This document shows positions 51,682 through 60,564 of a stretch of 64,000 nt of DNA, piece after piece. This DNA is from an uncultured Clostridia bacterium (GTDB lineage: Bacteria; Bacillota; Clostridia; Christensenellales; Borkfalkiaceae). The notes below the pieces were generated by a model. The model was not told the DNA's origin. It did not search any database and saw only the letters and a list, made by a program, of their open reading frames with translations. Position 1 is the first letter of the stretch. Every line of letters begins with the position of its first letter. Made by a program: the position numbers and the translations under genes. The stretch lies in contig CALVPS010000003.1 in NCBI GenBank assembly GCA_944354035.1, positions 1 through 64,000 of the forward strand, written 5' to 3'.

Positions 51682-52845
51682 ATGAACATTACAGTTGTAG
51701 GAACAGGGTATGTAGGACTTTCGCTGGCAGTATTGTTGGCTCAAAAGAATCATGTTGTTGCGCTGGATATCGTGCCCGAAAAAGTGGCCGCCATCAATCA
51801 TAAAAAGTCCCCCATTCAAGACGAATATATCGAGAAATATCTTGCGGAAAAACCGCTCGATCTGTATGCCACGATCGATCCGCAAGAGGCATATCGCGGG
51901 GCAGAATTTGTTATTGTTGCAACGCCTACCAATTACGACGACGAGCGCAATTTTTTTGATACGTCAAGCGTGGAAAGCGCGATCCGTGCGGCGCGCACAT
52001 ACGCGCCCGAAGCGACGATCGTCATCAAGTCTACGATCCCGGTAGGGTTTACCGCAATGCTGCAGGCACAATATCAAACAGACGAGATCTTTTTTTCTCC
52101 TGAATTTTTGAGAGAGGGGAAGGCGCTGTACGATAATTTGTATCCTTCCCGCATCGTGGTCGGCAGCAAGACGGATAAGGCAAAACAGTTTTCGTCTCTT
52201 TTGAAGGCATGCGCCATGAAAGACGACATCCCCGTGCTGCACGTCGGCAGTACGGAGGCGGAGGCGATAAAACTGTTTGCAAATACCTATCTTGCCCTGC
52301 GTGTAAGCTACTTTAACGAGCTGGATACGTATGCCGAAATGAAGAGGCTGAATACAAAGGACATTATCGACGGGATCTGTCTCGATCCCCGCATCGGAAA
52401 CTTTTATAACAATCCTTCGTTTGGCTATGGCGGCTATTGCCTTCCGAAAGATACAAAACAACTTCTTGCCAACTTCAAAGGGGTCCCCGAAAATATTATC
52501 CGTGCCGTTGTAGAAGCAAACAGAACGCGGATATCGTATATTGCCGAAACGATCTTACGGAAAAATCCAAAAATTGTCGGGATCTATCGGCTTGTCATGA
52601 AGGCGGGTTCGGATAACTTCCGCCAGTCTTCGATGATTGCCGTCATGGAACAGTTAAAATCGCGCGTAAAACTCTGCATTTATGAGCCGATGTTCCATGA
52701 AAATTCATTTCATGGGGTAGAAGTAGAAAAAGATTTTAATAAATTTAAGCAGATTTCCGATGTGATCCTGGCCAACCGCATGCCGTCGGAACTGCAGGAC
52801 GTCAAAGAAAAGGTTTATACGAGAGATCTGTTCGGGAAGGATTGA
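51682..52845 (+). CDS. ugd: UDP-glucose 6-dehydrogenase
   Basis: A 387-residue NAD-dependent enzyme that oxidises UDP-glucose twice to UDP-glucuronate. The Rossmann motif VVGTGYVGLSLAVLLA, the substrate region FSPEFLREGKALYD, and the catalytic cysteine loop FGYGGYCLPKDTKQL are intact; length matches the short Firmicute form. Start ATG 51682 follows AAGGATAA; an upstream in-frame extension overlaps the preceding gene. Confidence 0.94.
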   Translation: MNITVVGTGYVGLSLAVLLAQKNHVVALDIVPEKVAAINHKKSPIQDEYIEKYLAEKPLDLYATIDPQEAYRGAEFVIVATPTNYDDERNFFDTSSVESAIRAARTYAPEATIVIKSTIPVGFTAMLQAQYQTDEIFFSPEFLREGKALYDNLYPSRIVVGSKTDKAKQFSSLLKACAMKDDIPVLHVGSTEAEAIKLFANTYLALRVSYFNELDTYAEMKRLNTKDIIDGICLDPRIGNFYNNPSFGYGGYCLPKDTKQLLANFKGVPENIIRAVVEANRTRISYIAETILRKNPKIVGIYRLVMKAGSDNFRQSSMIAVMEQLKSRVKLCIYEPMFHENSFHGVEVEKDFNKFKQISDVILANRMPSELQDVKEKVYTRDLFGKD

Positions 52846-52847
52846 TC

Positions 52848-53930
52848 ATGAAAGATAAAAAAATTCTTACGGCGTATTATCCCTGGCTGAACGATAATTT
52901 GTATATCGTGAATGTTCGCAATGCCATATCAGACGCGGGATATGAAATACGGTCCTTTCGCAGCATTTTTAAGAACCCGATAAAATTTTTACAATGCAAG
53001 ATCGTCAATTTGAATTGGTTTGAAAATGCGCCGACCCGGAAGTCGTATTGGAAAAAGAACATTGTTCTTGAAATATTAAAGATATTTCGAAAAAAAATTG
53101 TATATACGATCCACAATAAGCAGCCGCACGACTTAAAATACAACAAATATGCATTAAAACTGATGCAAAAATTATGCAACCGGTCGGCTGCCATTATAGG
53201 ACTGTGCCCCGATACGCATGAGGTGGTGCGCAAGCTTGCGCCTGCCGCCGACGAAAAGGTCGTCGTGATCCCGCATCCGAACTATATTGCCAATTATTCT
53301 GCGTCGGCGACGAAGGATCTGCGGGGGCAGTTCGGATTTTCGAAAGGCGATCTTGTTTTGCTGTATATGGGGTTATTGAGGCCCTACAAAAATTTGGAAC
53401 TGCTGATCGATATTTTTCATCGGGTACAAAACGATAAGATCAAACTGCTGATCGCGGGGGAGCCTTTCGATGCGGCCTATCAAGAAGAGCTTGTGCGGCA
53501 TGCGGCGGGAAACCCCGATATTGCTTTTGATTTCCGCTATATCCCGGACGAAGAAGTTGCGGCGTACTATCATACGGCGGATTTGGTCGTTTTGCCGTAT
53601 CATAAAGTGAGTTCCCTGAATTCCGGGGTCGTGTATTTGAGTTTTTCGCTGAAAAGGACGGTGATCTGTCCGGATATCGGTACGATCAACATGATCTCCG
53701 ATAAAAGTTTTGTGTATTCCTATCATTACGATACGGATGAAGAGCACGCAGGCGCCCTGGACAAGATATTGGCGGAGGCGATATCCGATTTTGAGGCAAA
53801 TCCGGATATATTGCGCGAGAAAGGAGAAATGGCGTACAGATATGTAAAGGGCGCGCATTCGCCGGAGGGCGTCAGGCAGAAATATGCCGAGCTGTACGCC
53901 GCCATCCTGAACCCGAGGGCAAAAGATTGA
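52848..53930 (+). CDS. Glycosyltransferase (family 4-like) (5)
   Basis: A 360-residue GT-B enzyme, more distant than the others: IVYTIHNKQPHD, VIPHPNYIANY, LLYMGLLRPYKNLELLIDIF, and YHTADLVVLPYHKVSSLNSGVVYLSF split by the usual donor region. The YHKV…SGV pattern resembles GumH/GT4-like enzymes acting on GDP- or UDP-sugars, only a hint. ATG 52848 has GGAAGG; a TTG at 52842 is rejected. Confidence 0.78.
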   Translation: MKDKKILTAYYPWLNDNLYIVNVRNAISDAGYEIRSFRSIFKNPIKFLQCKIVNLNWFENAPTRKSYWKKNIVLEILKIFRKKIVYTIHNKQPHDLKYNKYALKLMQKLCNRSAAIIGLCPDTHEVVRKLAPAADEKVVVIPHPNYIANYSASATKDLRGQFGFSKGDLVLLYMGLLRPYKNLELLIDIFHRVQNDKIKLLIAGEPFDAAYQEELVRHAAGNPDIAFDFRYIPDEEVAAYYHTADLVVLPYHKVSSLNSGVVYLSFSLKRTVICPDIGTINMISDKSFVYSYHYDTDEEHAGALDKILAEAISDFEANPDILREKGEMAYRYVKGAHSPEGVRQKYAELYAAILNPRAKD

Positions 53931-53959
53931 ATTTTCACGAAACGGTGAGATAGAGCACT

Positions 53960-55735
53960 ATGGCATCACGAGTAGCAAAATCCATGCGAAACACAATATT
54001 CGGAGTGGTTGGACTGTTGATCAGTCAAATACTCTCTTTTATTGCGCGTTCGATTTTTATAAAACTTCTTGGCGTCGAATATAACGGCGTCAACGGCCTT
54101 TTTACAAACATTCTTCAGGTGCTCAGTCTTGCGGAGCTCGGATTTGCGACCTCCATTGCTTATGCACTGTATCGGCCGTTAAAAGAGCGCGACGAAAAAA
54201 CAACGGCCATGCTGATGCGTTATTTTGCAACGGTCTATCGCATTATTGCAATCATTGTTACGATCGTCGGGTGCGCATGCATTCCGTTTTTGCAATATCT
54301 TATCTCAGAAGATGTTTCGGAATTATCGTTTTCGTTGAACGAACTTCGCATTTATTTTGCGATGTATCTGGCAAATACCGTATGCAGTTATTTGCTGGCC
54401 TATAAAAGGACCATCATTACCGCAGATCAGGATAGCTATATCGTATCGAATGTGGATAACTGCTGCAATGTCGGCTTAAATATCCTTCAAATCATCTTAT
54501 TATATATTACAAGGAACTTTTATTCGTATTTGGCAATCATGATCGCCAAAACGGTCGTCAATAACCTTATTATTCATTTTATCGCAGGGAAAAAGTATCC
54601 GTATCTTTCAAAATATAAAAAGGAGAAGCTGCCCAAAGAAGAAAAGAGCAGGTTGTTTAAAAGCGTTCAGGCAATGGCATGCCACCGCATCGGGGCGACC
54701 ATTGTCAACAGCACCGCCTCCATTATTATTTCTGCATTTGTCGGGATCGTCGATGCCGGAAAATACAGCAACTATTTAATGATCATTACCGGTATCAATT
54801 CATTTGTAAATATTATCTTTAATTCGGTCACGGCCAGCATAGGAAATTTATATGTGGAAGGGGACAGCGAGCATCAGTACACCGTATTCCGCAGGATTTC
54901 GTATATTTCAAATTTTATTGCCGTCTTTGTGTTTGTCTGTTATGGTTGTCTGTTTAATGATTTTATTGCCATATGGGTCGGGACGGACATGCAATTTTCT
55001 CTGCCTACGGTAATAGCGATCTCCATGAGCGGTATGCTGACGTGCCTGCGGAAGACCGTAAACGCCTTTAGAGACGCCACGGGGATATTCCGCCAAGATT
55101 GGTTTAAGCCCTTATTGGACGCGTCGATCGGGATATCGCTGGCGATCGGGTTAAGTTTTGTATGGGGAACATTCGGCGTTGTTCTGGGGTATGTTTTGGA
55201 AAATATTCTTGTGACGATCCCGATAGAAAATTATATTTTATTCAAGCACGGATTAAAACACAAGGTCCTGCCGCAATTGTTAAATATGTTTTTGACGCTG
55301 ATTTTTGCGGGTGGCCTTATGGCGCTTACTTATTATATCTGTACGTTTATTCCGGACGGCATCGGATGGTTTGTGCTGGAGTTTTTCTTTGTTATGCTGT
55401 TTGCGGCAGGGATATATTTTTTGGCAACATGCAGAACGGCGGAGTTTAAATACTTTGTAAGCCTGGTCAAACAAATTTCAAGGAAGCTCTTTCACAAAAA
55501 AGCAAGCGCCGCTGCCGAAAACGCTGCTGTCCCGGAAGGCGCCGCCAACGGAAGCGCTGCGGCTCCCGAAAACGCGGTTGCCCCGGAGGATACCGCTTCC
55601 GGAACGGACGCTGCCGAAGAGGGGAACATTCCAGAAGACGGCGTTCCTGCGGAGGATGCGGGCGGCGCGGCGGAAGAGAGGGGCGGGGGGGCCGGCCCCG
55701 AAGAGGCGGCGCCGCGATCGGACGGCGGGCAATGA
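53960..55735 (+). CDS. Wzx-like polysaccharide flippase with a GC-rich low-complexity tail
   Basis: A 591-residue MATE/MOP-superfamily exporter. Twelve to fourteen membrane helices occupy about 10-495, with IKLLGVEYNGVNGLFTNILQVLSLAELG near the start. It should move lipid-linked repeats across the membrane, completing a Wzx/Wzy pathway with the polymerase upstream. From about residue 514 the protein becomes a hydrophilic Ala/Glu/Gly/Pro-rich tail of 78 residues, in DNA much more GC-rich than the rest of the gene. The tail would face the cytoplasm. ATG 53960 has only GAGATAGAG nearby. Last gene of the operon. Confidence 0.86.
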   Translation: MASRVAKSMRNTIFGVVGLLISQILSFIARSIFIKLLGVEYNGVNGLFTNILQVLSLAELGFATSIAYALYRPLKERDEKTTAMLMRYFATVYRIIAIIVTIVGCACIPFLQYLISEDVSELSFSLNELRIYFAMYLANTVCSYLLAYKRTIITADQDSYIVSNVDNCCNVGLNILQIILLYITRNFYSYLAIMIAKTVVNNLIIHFIAGKKYPYLSKYKKEKLPKEEKSRLFKSVQAMACHRIGATIVNSTASIIISAFVGIVDAGKYSNYLMIITGINSFVNIIFNSVTASIGNLYVEGDSEHQYTVFRRISYISNFIAVFVFVCYGCLFNDFIAIWVGTDMQFSLPTVIAISMSGMLTCLRKTVNAFRDATGIFRQDWFKPLLDASIGISLAIGLSFVWGTFGVVLGYVLENILVTIPIENYILFKHGLKHKVLPQLLNMFLTLIFAGGLMALTYYICTFIPDGIGWFVLEFFFVMLFAAGIYFLATCRTAEFKYFVSLVKQISRKLFHKKASAAAENAAVPEGAANGSAAAPENAVAPEDTASGTDAAEEGNIPEDGVPAEDAGGAAEERGGGAGPEEAAPRSDGGQ

Positions 55736-55762
55736 GCGACGATCGTATATGTGCAAGTGGGA

Positions 55763-55789
55763 ACGGGCGGAGAGAACCGCCCGTTTTTT
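55763..55789 (+). terminator. Terminator of the surface-glycan operon
   Basis: CGGGCGG (55764-55770) pairs with CCGCCCG (55777-55783), followed by six T residues (55784-55789), 28 nt after the flippase stop. Confidence 0.88.
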
Positions 55790-55798
55790 GATGCGGCC

Positions 55799-55828
55799 GC
55801 ATAGAAGGGCGCGCGGCGTGGCATAATG
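55799..55828 (+). promoter_or_regulatory. Sigma-G/F-type promoter of spoVT
   Basis: GCATA (55799-55803), 18-base spacer, CATAATG (55822-55828). It matches the forespore consensus GHATR-N17/18-CATWHTA except for the last base; no sigma-A -35 is present. In Bacillus spoVT is transcribed by sigma-G. Confidence 0.7.
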
Positions 55829-55847
55829 ACAATATACGGAGGTTTTT

Positions 55848-56393
55848 ATGAAGGCAACGGGAATCGTGAGAAGGATCGACGAATTGGGGCGGGTGGTCAT
55901 CCCCAAGGAGATCCGCAGGACGCTGCGCATCCGCGAGGGCGATCCGTTGGAACTGTTTACCGATCGCGATGAATTGATGCTGAAAAAATATTCGCCCATC
56001 GCTTCGGTGGAGCGGTTTTCGGAGGGTACGGCCAAGTCGCTGCACGAGCAGAGCGGGTTTTTGGCGGCCGTGACCGATACGGACAACGTGCTGCATGCGT
56101 TCGGCACGGGGCGCAAACTGCTGGCGGGGAAGGCCGTTTCGGACGAGCTGACCGAACTGATGACGTCGCGCCGCAGCCATCTTGCCAGCCTGGCCGAGGG
56201 CGGGAGCGTACTGCCGGTGGTGCGGGAAGGGGAGTGCGCCTGCACGGCGCAGCTGATCGTACCCATCGTGGCGGGCGGCGACTGTTTGGGGACGGTCATC
56301 CTGCTTTCGACGGAGGAGGGGGCGGTCGTGGAGGGCGCCGCGGTCAAGCTGGCGCGGCTGACCGCCGATATCATTGCCAGCCAGTTTGATTGA
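55848..56393 (+). CDS. spoVT: Stage V sporulation protein T
   Basis: A 181-residue forespore transcription factor. The AbrB-type swapped-hairpin domain (residues 1-52, ATGIVRRIDELGRVVIPKEIRR) binds DNA; residues 60-181 are a GAF-like domain. In Bacillus SpoVT tunes sigma-G genes late in spore formation. ATG 55848 follows ACGGAGG. The order spoVT, spoVB-like, yabN/mazG is conserved in Bacillus. Confidence 0.95.
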   Translation: MKATGIVRRIDELGRVVIPKEIRRTLRIREGDPLELFTDRDELMLKKYSPIASVERFSEGTAKSLHEQSGFLAAVTDTDNVLHAFGTGRKLLAGKAVSDELTELMTSRRSHLASLAEGGSVLPVVREGECACTAQLIVPIVAGGDCLGTVILLSTEEGAVVEGAAVKLARLTADIIASQFD

Positions 56394-57912
56394 GCACACA
56401 ACGCGCGCGCCGCGTCTGCGGCGCGCGTACGGGCGCGCAAAGGCCCGTTTCGGCGCGTCGTTTTTTAAAAATGTCGCCGTGATCTCTTTGGGCGGGGTGG
56501 TCGCCAAGGCGATCGGGGCATGTTACCGCATCCCGCTTTCAAACCTGCTGGGCGGGTACGGCGCGGGGTTGTATCAGATGGCGTATCCGCTGTTTTGCCT
56601 GATGCTCACGTTCACCTCGTTCGGCGTGCCCGCGGCGATCGCGCGCGCCGTTTCGGCGGAGCGGGCCGCGGGGGCTTCGCACACCGGAACGGTGCGGGCG
56701 GCGCTGGCGGCATTTGCGGCGTTGGGAACGGCGGGCGCACTGTTTATGGCGCTGACGGCCCCTCTTGCCGCACGCCTGCAGGGCGATGTCGGGCTTACGC
56801 GCTGTTATTTTGCCCTGCTGCCCGCGGTGCCGCTCGTGGCGCTTATCGCGGTGCTGCGCGGCTATTTTCAGGGGTGCGGCAAAATGGCGCCTACGGCGTT
56901 TTCCGAGCTCGCCGAACAGACGGTAAAGGCGGCGGTCGGCCTGCTGCTGGCGGCGCGTGCGGCCGATCCGGCGCACGCGGCCGCCGCCGCGCTGTTCGGC
57001 GTGACCGTCTCGGAAGGAGCGGCGCTCCTTCTTCTTGCGGCGTTCCGTCGTGCGGAGCGGGGCGGACGGCGTCTGCTGTCGGGGCGGCGGCCGGCGGGCG
57101 CGGGGCTGCTGACCGCCGCACTGCCGGCTATGGCCGCCGCCGCGTTGCTGCCCGTTTCGCAGATGGCGGACAGCGTGCTCCTTGTACGGCTGCTCTCGCG
57201 GCATACGGCGCGCGCGGTATCGCTGTACGGGTTGTTTGCGGGGAACGTCGCCTCGCTGATCGGACTGCCCGCCGCGCTCTGCAGCGGGCTTGCGGCCGCA
57301 TCCGTGCCGGTCGTTTCCGCCTGTTTTGCGCGCGGGGACGAGGCCGAGGGGCGTCGCCGAACCTACGGTGCGGTGCTGACTTCGCTGGCGCTGGCGGTGC
57401 CGTGCGCCGTCGGGCTGTACGTTGCGGCGCGGCCCGTTGCGGCGCTGCTGTTTCCCTCCCTTTCGCCGCAGGACGGGGCGCTGCTCGTCGGGCTGCTGCG
57501 CCTCTCTTCGGTGTCCGCCGCCGCCATGGCGGCCGTCAACACGCTTGCGGCATGCCTTACGGGCATGGGGCGGGCGCGCTGCGCCGCGTTTTCTATGGCC
57601 GTCGCCGTTGCCGTAAAATTCCTATTGCAGTGGCTGTTGGTCGGAGACCCCGCTTTTTCCGTCGGCGGCGCGGCGGTTGCGTCCAACGCCTGCTATCTGG
57701 TTGCTTTTTTTCTGGATTTGTTCTATACTAAAAAGAAAAAACCGACAGCGAGGCAGTATGATCACAATTATCGGGCTCGGTGCGGAAAGGGGAGACGTAT
57801 CCGTGCGGGCGCTTGCGGCGATGCGGGCGGCGGACGTCGTATGTCTGCGCACGGCGGCGCACCCCTCGGCGGAAAGCTTGACCGAGGCGGGGATCCCCTT
57901 TCGGACATTTGA
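56374..57912 (+). CDS. SpoVB/YabM-like MOP-superfamily flippase
   Basis: A 512-residue membrane protein with about fourteen helices between residues 30 and 455 (FFKNVAVISLGGVVAKAIGACY, then YRIPLSNLLGGYGAGLYQ). The SpoVB/YabM branch moves lipid-linked precursors, in spores for cortex peptidoglycan. No ATG is near the N-terminus: TTG 56374 or 56386, both within the end of spoVT, are the candidate starts and depend on translational coupling. The last 52 codons overlap the next gene in another frame and encode a basic, non-membrane tail. Confidence 0.82.
   Translation: MPASLIEHTTRAPRLRRAYGRAKARFGASFFKNVAVISLGGVVAKAIGACYRIPLSNLLGGYGAGLYQMAYPLFCLMLTFTSFGVPAAIARAVSAERAAGASHTGTVRAALAAFAALGTAGALFMALTAPLAARLQGDVGLTRCYFALLPAVPLVALIAVLRGYFQGCGKMAPTAFSELAEQTVKAAVGLLLAARAADPAHAAAAALFGVTVSEGAALLLLAAFRRAERGGRRLLSGRRPAGAGLLTAALPAMAAAALLPVSQMADSVLLVRLLSRHTARAVSLYGLFAGNVASLIGLPAALCSGLAAASVPVVSACFARGDEAEGRRRTYGAVLTSLALAVPCAVGLYVAARPVAALLFPSLSPQDGALLVGLLRLSSVSAAAMAAVNTLAACLTGMGRARCAAFSMAVAVAVKFLLQWLLVGDPAFSVGGAAVASNACYLVAFFLDLFYTKKKKPTARQYDHNYRARCGKGRRIRAGACGDAGGGRRMSAHGGAPLGGKLDRGGDPLSDI
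57701..57729 (+). promoter_or_regulatory. Candidate promoter for mazG inside the flippase gene
   Basis: TTGCTT (57701-57706), 17-base spacer, TATACT (57724-57729), 29 nt before the mazG start and inside the last part of the flippase frame. It would uncouple mazG and dus from sporulation control. Confidence 0.6.
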
Positions 57913-59176
57913 CGCGCTCTATGAGCGAAGCCGCAACTACGATACGCTGACGCGCGCCATCGTGCGGGAGATAAAGCGCTGCGGGCGTACGCAGTCCGTC
58001 TGCTATTGCGTGGACGGCGACGTGTGGGAGGACCGCGCCGCCCGTATGCTGGCGGCCGGCCGCGGCGTAAACGTCCTCTCCGGCGTGGCAAAGAGCGCCC
58101 GCGCGGCCGCCCTGGCGGGCGTGGGCGGAAAATATACGGCCGTATCGGCCGAAGAACTCTCGGGCGAGGAGCTTGTGCGCCCGCTGGTCGTATACGACGT
58201 CGCCTCCCGTCAGCTGGCGGGCGACGCAAAGCTGCTGCTTGCCGAACGCTTCGGCGACGAGGCGCCGGCCTGGTATGTGTGCGGCGGGCGGGCAAAGCGT
58301 ATTGCGCTGTTCGAGGCGGATCGCCAGGAGATATACGACGTACAGACGGCGCTGGTGCTGCCCGCGCAGCCGCTTTTGGAAAAGCTGCGGTTCGGGCCGG
58401 ACGACCTTATGGCCATCCTGCGCCGCCTGCGCGCGCCGGACGGCTGCCCGTGGGACAGGGCGCAGACCCATCGCAGCATCCGCATCAACGCCGTAGAGGA
58501 GGCCTACGAGCTGGTCGACGCCGTCGACGCGGACGATCCCGAAAAGATCTGCGAAGAGGCGGGCGACGTCACGATGCAGGCGGCCTTTCATACGCTGATG
58601 GAGGAGGAGCGCGGGCACTTTACCGTGACCGACATGTTCACCGTGCTTTGCCGTAAGCTGATCGACCGCCATACGCACGTGTTCGGCAATGACGCCGCCG
58701 CGGGCGAGGACGGCGCGCTGTCCGTGTGGGAAAGGAACAAAATGACCGAAAAGCACCAGACGACCTTCTCCGATTCCGTCAACGACGTGCCGCAGATCTT
58801 TCCCGCGCTGCTGCGCGCGCAAAAGATCTGCAAGCGCATGCAGAAGGGAGGCTGGAAGTTCGATACATACGAAAAGGTCCTGGATACGCTGAACAAAAAG
58901 CTGAGGGCGCTGAAAGAGGCGCACGGGCGCGGCGACGGCGAGCGGGCCGCGCGGCTGATGGGCGACGCGTTGATGTGTATGTGCCGCCTCGGGCGCCTGA
59001 CGGGCGCGGACTGCGAACAGGCGCTGTCGGACGCGGCAAAGCGGGCGCAGCGGCGCTACACGGCCTTTGAGGCGCTTGTCCTGGCGGACGGCAACGACGT
59101 GAACGGTCTGTCCGAAGAGGCGTTTAAGGCGTACCGTCGCGCGGCAAAGGAGCGCGCAGCCCATGCAGACGATTGA
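57758..59176 (+). CDS. mazG: YabN-like tetrapyrrole methylase / MazG pyrophosphohydrolase
   Basis: A 472-residue two-domain protein as in Bacillus YabN. Residues 1-200 (MITIIGLGAERGDVSVRAL) form a tetrapyrrole-methylase-like domain of unknown substrate. Residues 215-330 are MazG: DLMAILRRLRAPDGCPWDRAQTHRSI, EEAYELVDAVD and EEAGDVTMQ (the EExxE and ExxD metal pair), nucleotide-cleaning activity being typical; a second MazG-like half (to about 440) carries EKHQTTFSDSV and LRRAQKI-like repeats. Start ATG 57758 is in a different frame from the flippase and overlaps it by 155 nt. Ribosome site GCGAGGCAG is modest. Confidence 0.9.
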   Translation: MITIIGLGAERGDVSVRALAAMRAADVVCLRTAAHPSAESLTEAGIPFRTFDALYERSRNYDTLTRAIVREIKRCGRTQSVCYCVDGDVWEDRAARMLAAGRGVNVLSGVAKSARAAALAGVGGKYTAVSAEELSGEELVRPLVVYDVASRQLAGDAKLLLAERFGDEAPAWYVCGGRAKRIALFEADRQEIYDVQTALVLPAQPLLEKLRFGPDDLMAILRRLRAPDGCPWDRAQTHRSIRINAVEEAYELVDAVDADDPEKICEEAGDVTMQAAFHTLMEEERGHFTVTDMFTVLCRKLIDRHTHVFGNDAAAGEDGALSVWERNKMTEKHQTTFSDSVNDVPQIFPALLRAQKICKRMQKGGWKFDTYEKVLDTLNKKLRALKEAHGRGDGERAARLMGDALMCMCRLGRLTGADCEQALSDAAKRAQRRYTAFEALVLADGNDVNGLSEEAFKAYRRAAKERAAHADD

Positions 59177-60092
59177 GGCCGCCGGGCTCGTCGTGCCGGG
59201 GAACGCCTTGCTCGCCCCCATGGCGGGGTATACGAACCATCCTTTCCGCATGCTGTGCGCGCGTATGGGCGCGGCGCTCACGTATACCGAAATGGTCAGC
59301 TGCAAGGGGCTGCTGTACGGCAGCGAAGAGACCAAAAAGCTGTTGATTTGCGGGGACGAATCGCCCAAGGCGGCGCAAATTTTCGGAAACGATCCGCAGA
59401 TCATGCGCGCCGCCTGCGAAAGCGAAGCGCTGGCGCCCTTTGACCTCATCGATATCAACATGGGCTGCCCCATGCCCAAGATCGTAAAAAACGGCGAGGG
59501 CAGTGCGTTGCTGGAAAATTTTCCGTTGGCGGAGCGGGTGATCGCGGCCTGCGTAAAGAGCGGCAAGCGCATCAGCGTAAAGTTCCGCATCGGCGTGACC
59601 GACGCGCACAAGTTCGCCGCCGAGTTCGCGCGGCTGTGCGAAGGGGCGGGGGCGTGCATGATCGCCGTACACGGCCGCACGCGCGAGCGGGTGTATGCGG
59701 GCGCGCCGGACTATGCCGAGATCGCCGCCGCCAAAAACGCGGTGAACATTCCCGTCATTGCCAACGGCGGCGTGTGGTCCGTAAAAGACTTTAACGGCAT
59801 GCTCTCTCGTACGGGAGCGGACGGGGCGATGATCGCCCGCGCCGCGCTCTATCGTCCGCAGCTGTTTGCGGAGATCGCCGGGCGCGAGGCCCCGCCCGTG
59901 CGCGATTGGTTCGCCCGTCAGCTCGCCGAAACGGCGGCGCTGTACGGCGAGCGGTTCGCCGTGGTGTTCATGCGCAAAATGGCCGCCTTTTACTGTAAGG
60001 GCATGCCGGGTGCGGCCGAGCACAAACGCCGCCTGTTTTCGTCGCAGACGACGGAGGAGGTCGCCGCGCTCGCGCGGGAAATTTTTGCATAG
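59163..60092 (+). CDS. dus: tRNA-dihydrouridine synthase
   Basis: A 309-residue FMN enzyme that reduces uridines in the tRNA D-loop. The barrel motifs are intact: LLAPMAGYTNHPFRMLCARMGA, DINMGCPMPKIVKNGEGSAL (catalytic-cysteine-containing), VKFRIG, AVHGRTRERVYAG and IANGGV, with IARAAL and a C-terminal helical domain. Which U is modified (DusB-like in general) is not certain. Starts 14 nt inside the end of mazG. Confidence 0.94.
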   Translation: MQTIEAAGLVVPGNALLAPMAGYTNHPFRMLCARMGAALTYTEMVSCKGLLYGSEETKKLLICGDESPKAAQIFGNDPQIMRAACESEALAPFDLIDINMGCPMPKIVKNGEGSALLENFPLAERVIAACVKSGKRISVKFRIGVTDAHKFAAEFARLCEGAGACMIAVHGRTRERVYAGAPDYAEIAAAKNAVNIPVIANGGVWSVKDFNGMLSRTGADGAMIARAALYRPQLFAEIAGREAPPVRDWFARQLAETAALYGERFAVVFMRKMAAFYCKGMPGAAEHKRRLFSSQTTEEVAALAREIFA

Positions 60093-60119
60093 CGCGCATG
60101 CTGCGCGGCCGCTCGTTTG

Positions 60120-60145
60120 CCGACGCCTTCGGGCGTCGGTTTTTT
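60120..60145 (+). terminator. Terminator of the spoVT-dus group, overlapping the veg 3' end
   Basis: CCGACGCC (60120-60127) pairs with GGCGTCGG (60132-60139), followed by six T residues. The T run overlaps the veg stop (60144) on the opposite strand. Confidence 0.85.
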
Positions 60146-60506
60146 ACTGCCGCGGCTGTTTTGGGCGCTTTCCCCGCCTTGCTTGCGTGTCGGACATGCT
60201 CCCCGCCTGCGGCGGTTGCGTATCGGACATGCTCTCCGCTTGCGGCGGTTGCGTGTCGGACATGGCCTTTGCGGGGCGCACCGTCACCGTGCCGCACAGC
60301 ACGTCCGAATAGGAGTATGCCGTCTTTCCCAAAAAGGTCTTGTCGTCCGGCTGAACGGTGAACAGGGCGGGGTATACGCCGGAGAGCGTTCCGCAAAACC
60401 GCAGCGTCTTGTTGCGCCCCAGGCGCACGGTGACGCCCACCGGCTGAAACAGGCAGTCCGCAATACCGCGTCGGATGCGCGCAATGTCGTTGTTGCGCTT
60501 TATCAT
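60144..60506 (-). CDS. veg: Veg protein with repetitive C-terminal tail
   Basis: A 120-residue protein. Residues 1-80 match the Veg family of Firmicutes (RRGIADCLFQPVGVTVRLGRN, FCGTLSGVYPALFTVQ, KTAYSYSDVLCGTVTV): small beta-barrel, linked in Bacillus to spore outgrowth and biofilm control. The last ~35 residues are a tandem SDTQPPQ repeat and a basic end that normal Veg (about 86 residues) lacks. The ATG 60506 has no clear ribosome site; an in-frame extension upstream to 60581 is not supported. Its 3' end lies in the dus terminator. Confidence 0.75.
   Translation of the reverse strand: MIKRNNDIARIRRGIADCLFQPVGVTVRLGRNKTLRFCGTLSGVYPALFTVQPDDKTFLGKTAYSYSDVLCGTVTVRPAKAMSDTQPPQAESMSDTQPPQAGSMSDTQARRGKRPKQPRQ
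60185..60266 (-). repeat. 33-bp tandem repeat in veg
   Basis: Two full 33-bp units (60185-60217, 60218-60250) and a partial third (from 60251) encode the MSDTQPPQA(E/G)S repeats at the end of Veg. Two bases differ in each gtgtcggacatgctcc-type unit. Confidence 0.85.
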
Positions 60507-60564
60507 ACGTCGATCATCGACCGTTTTTCCCAAAAATATACCTTGATTCGACGGCGTACGTTGC

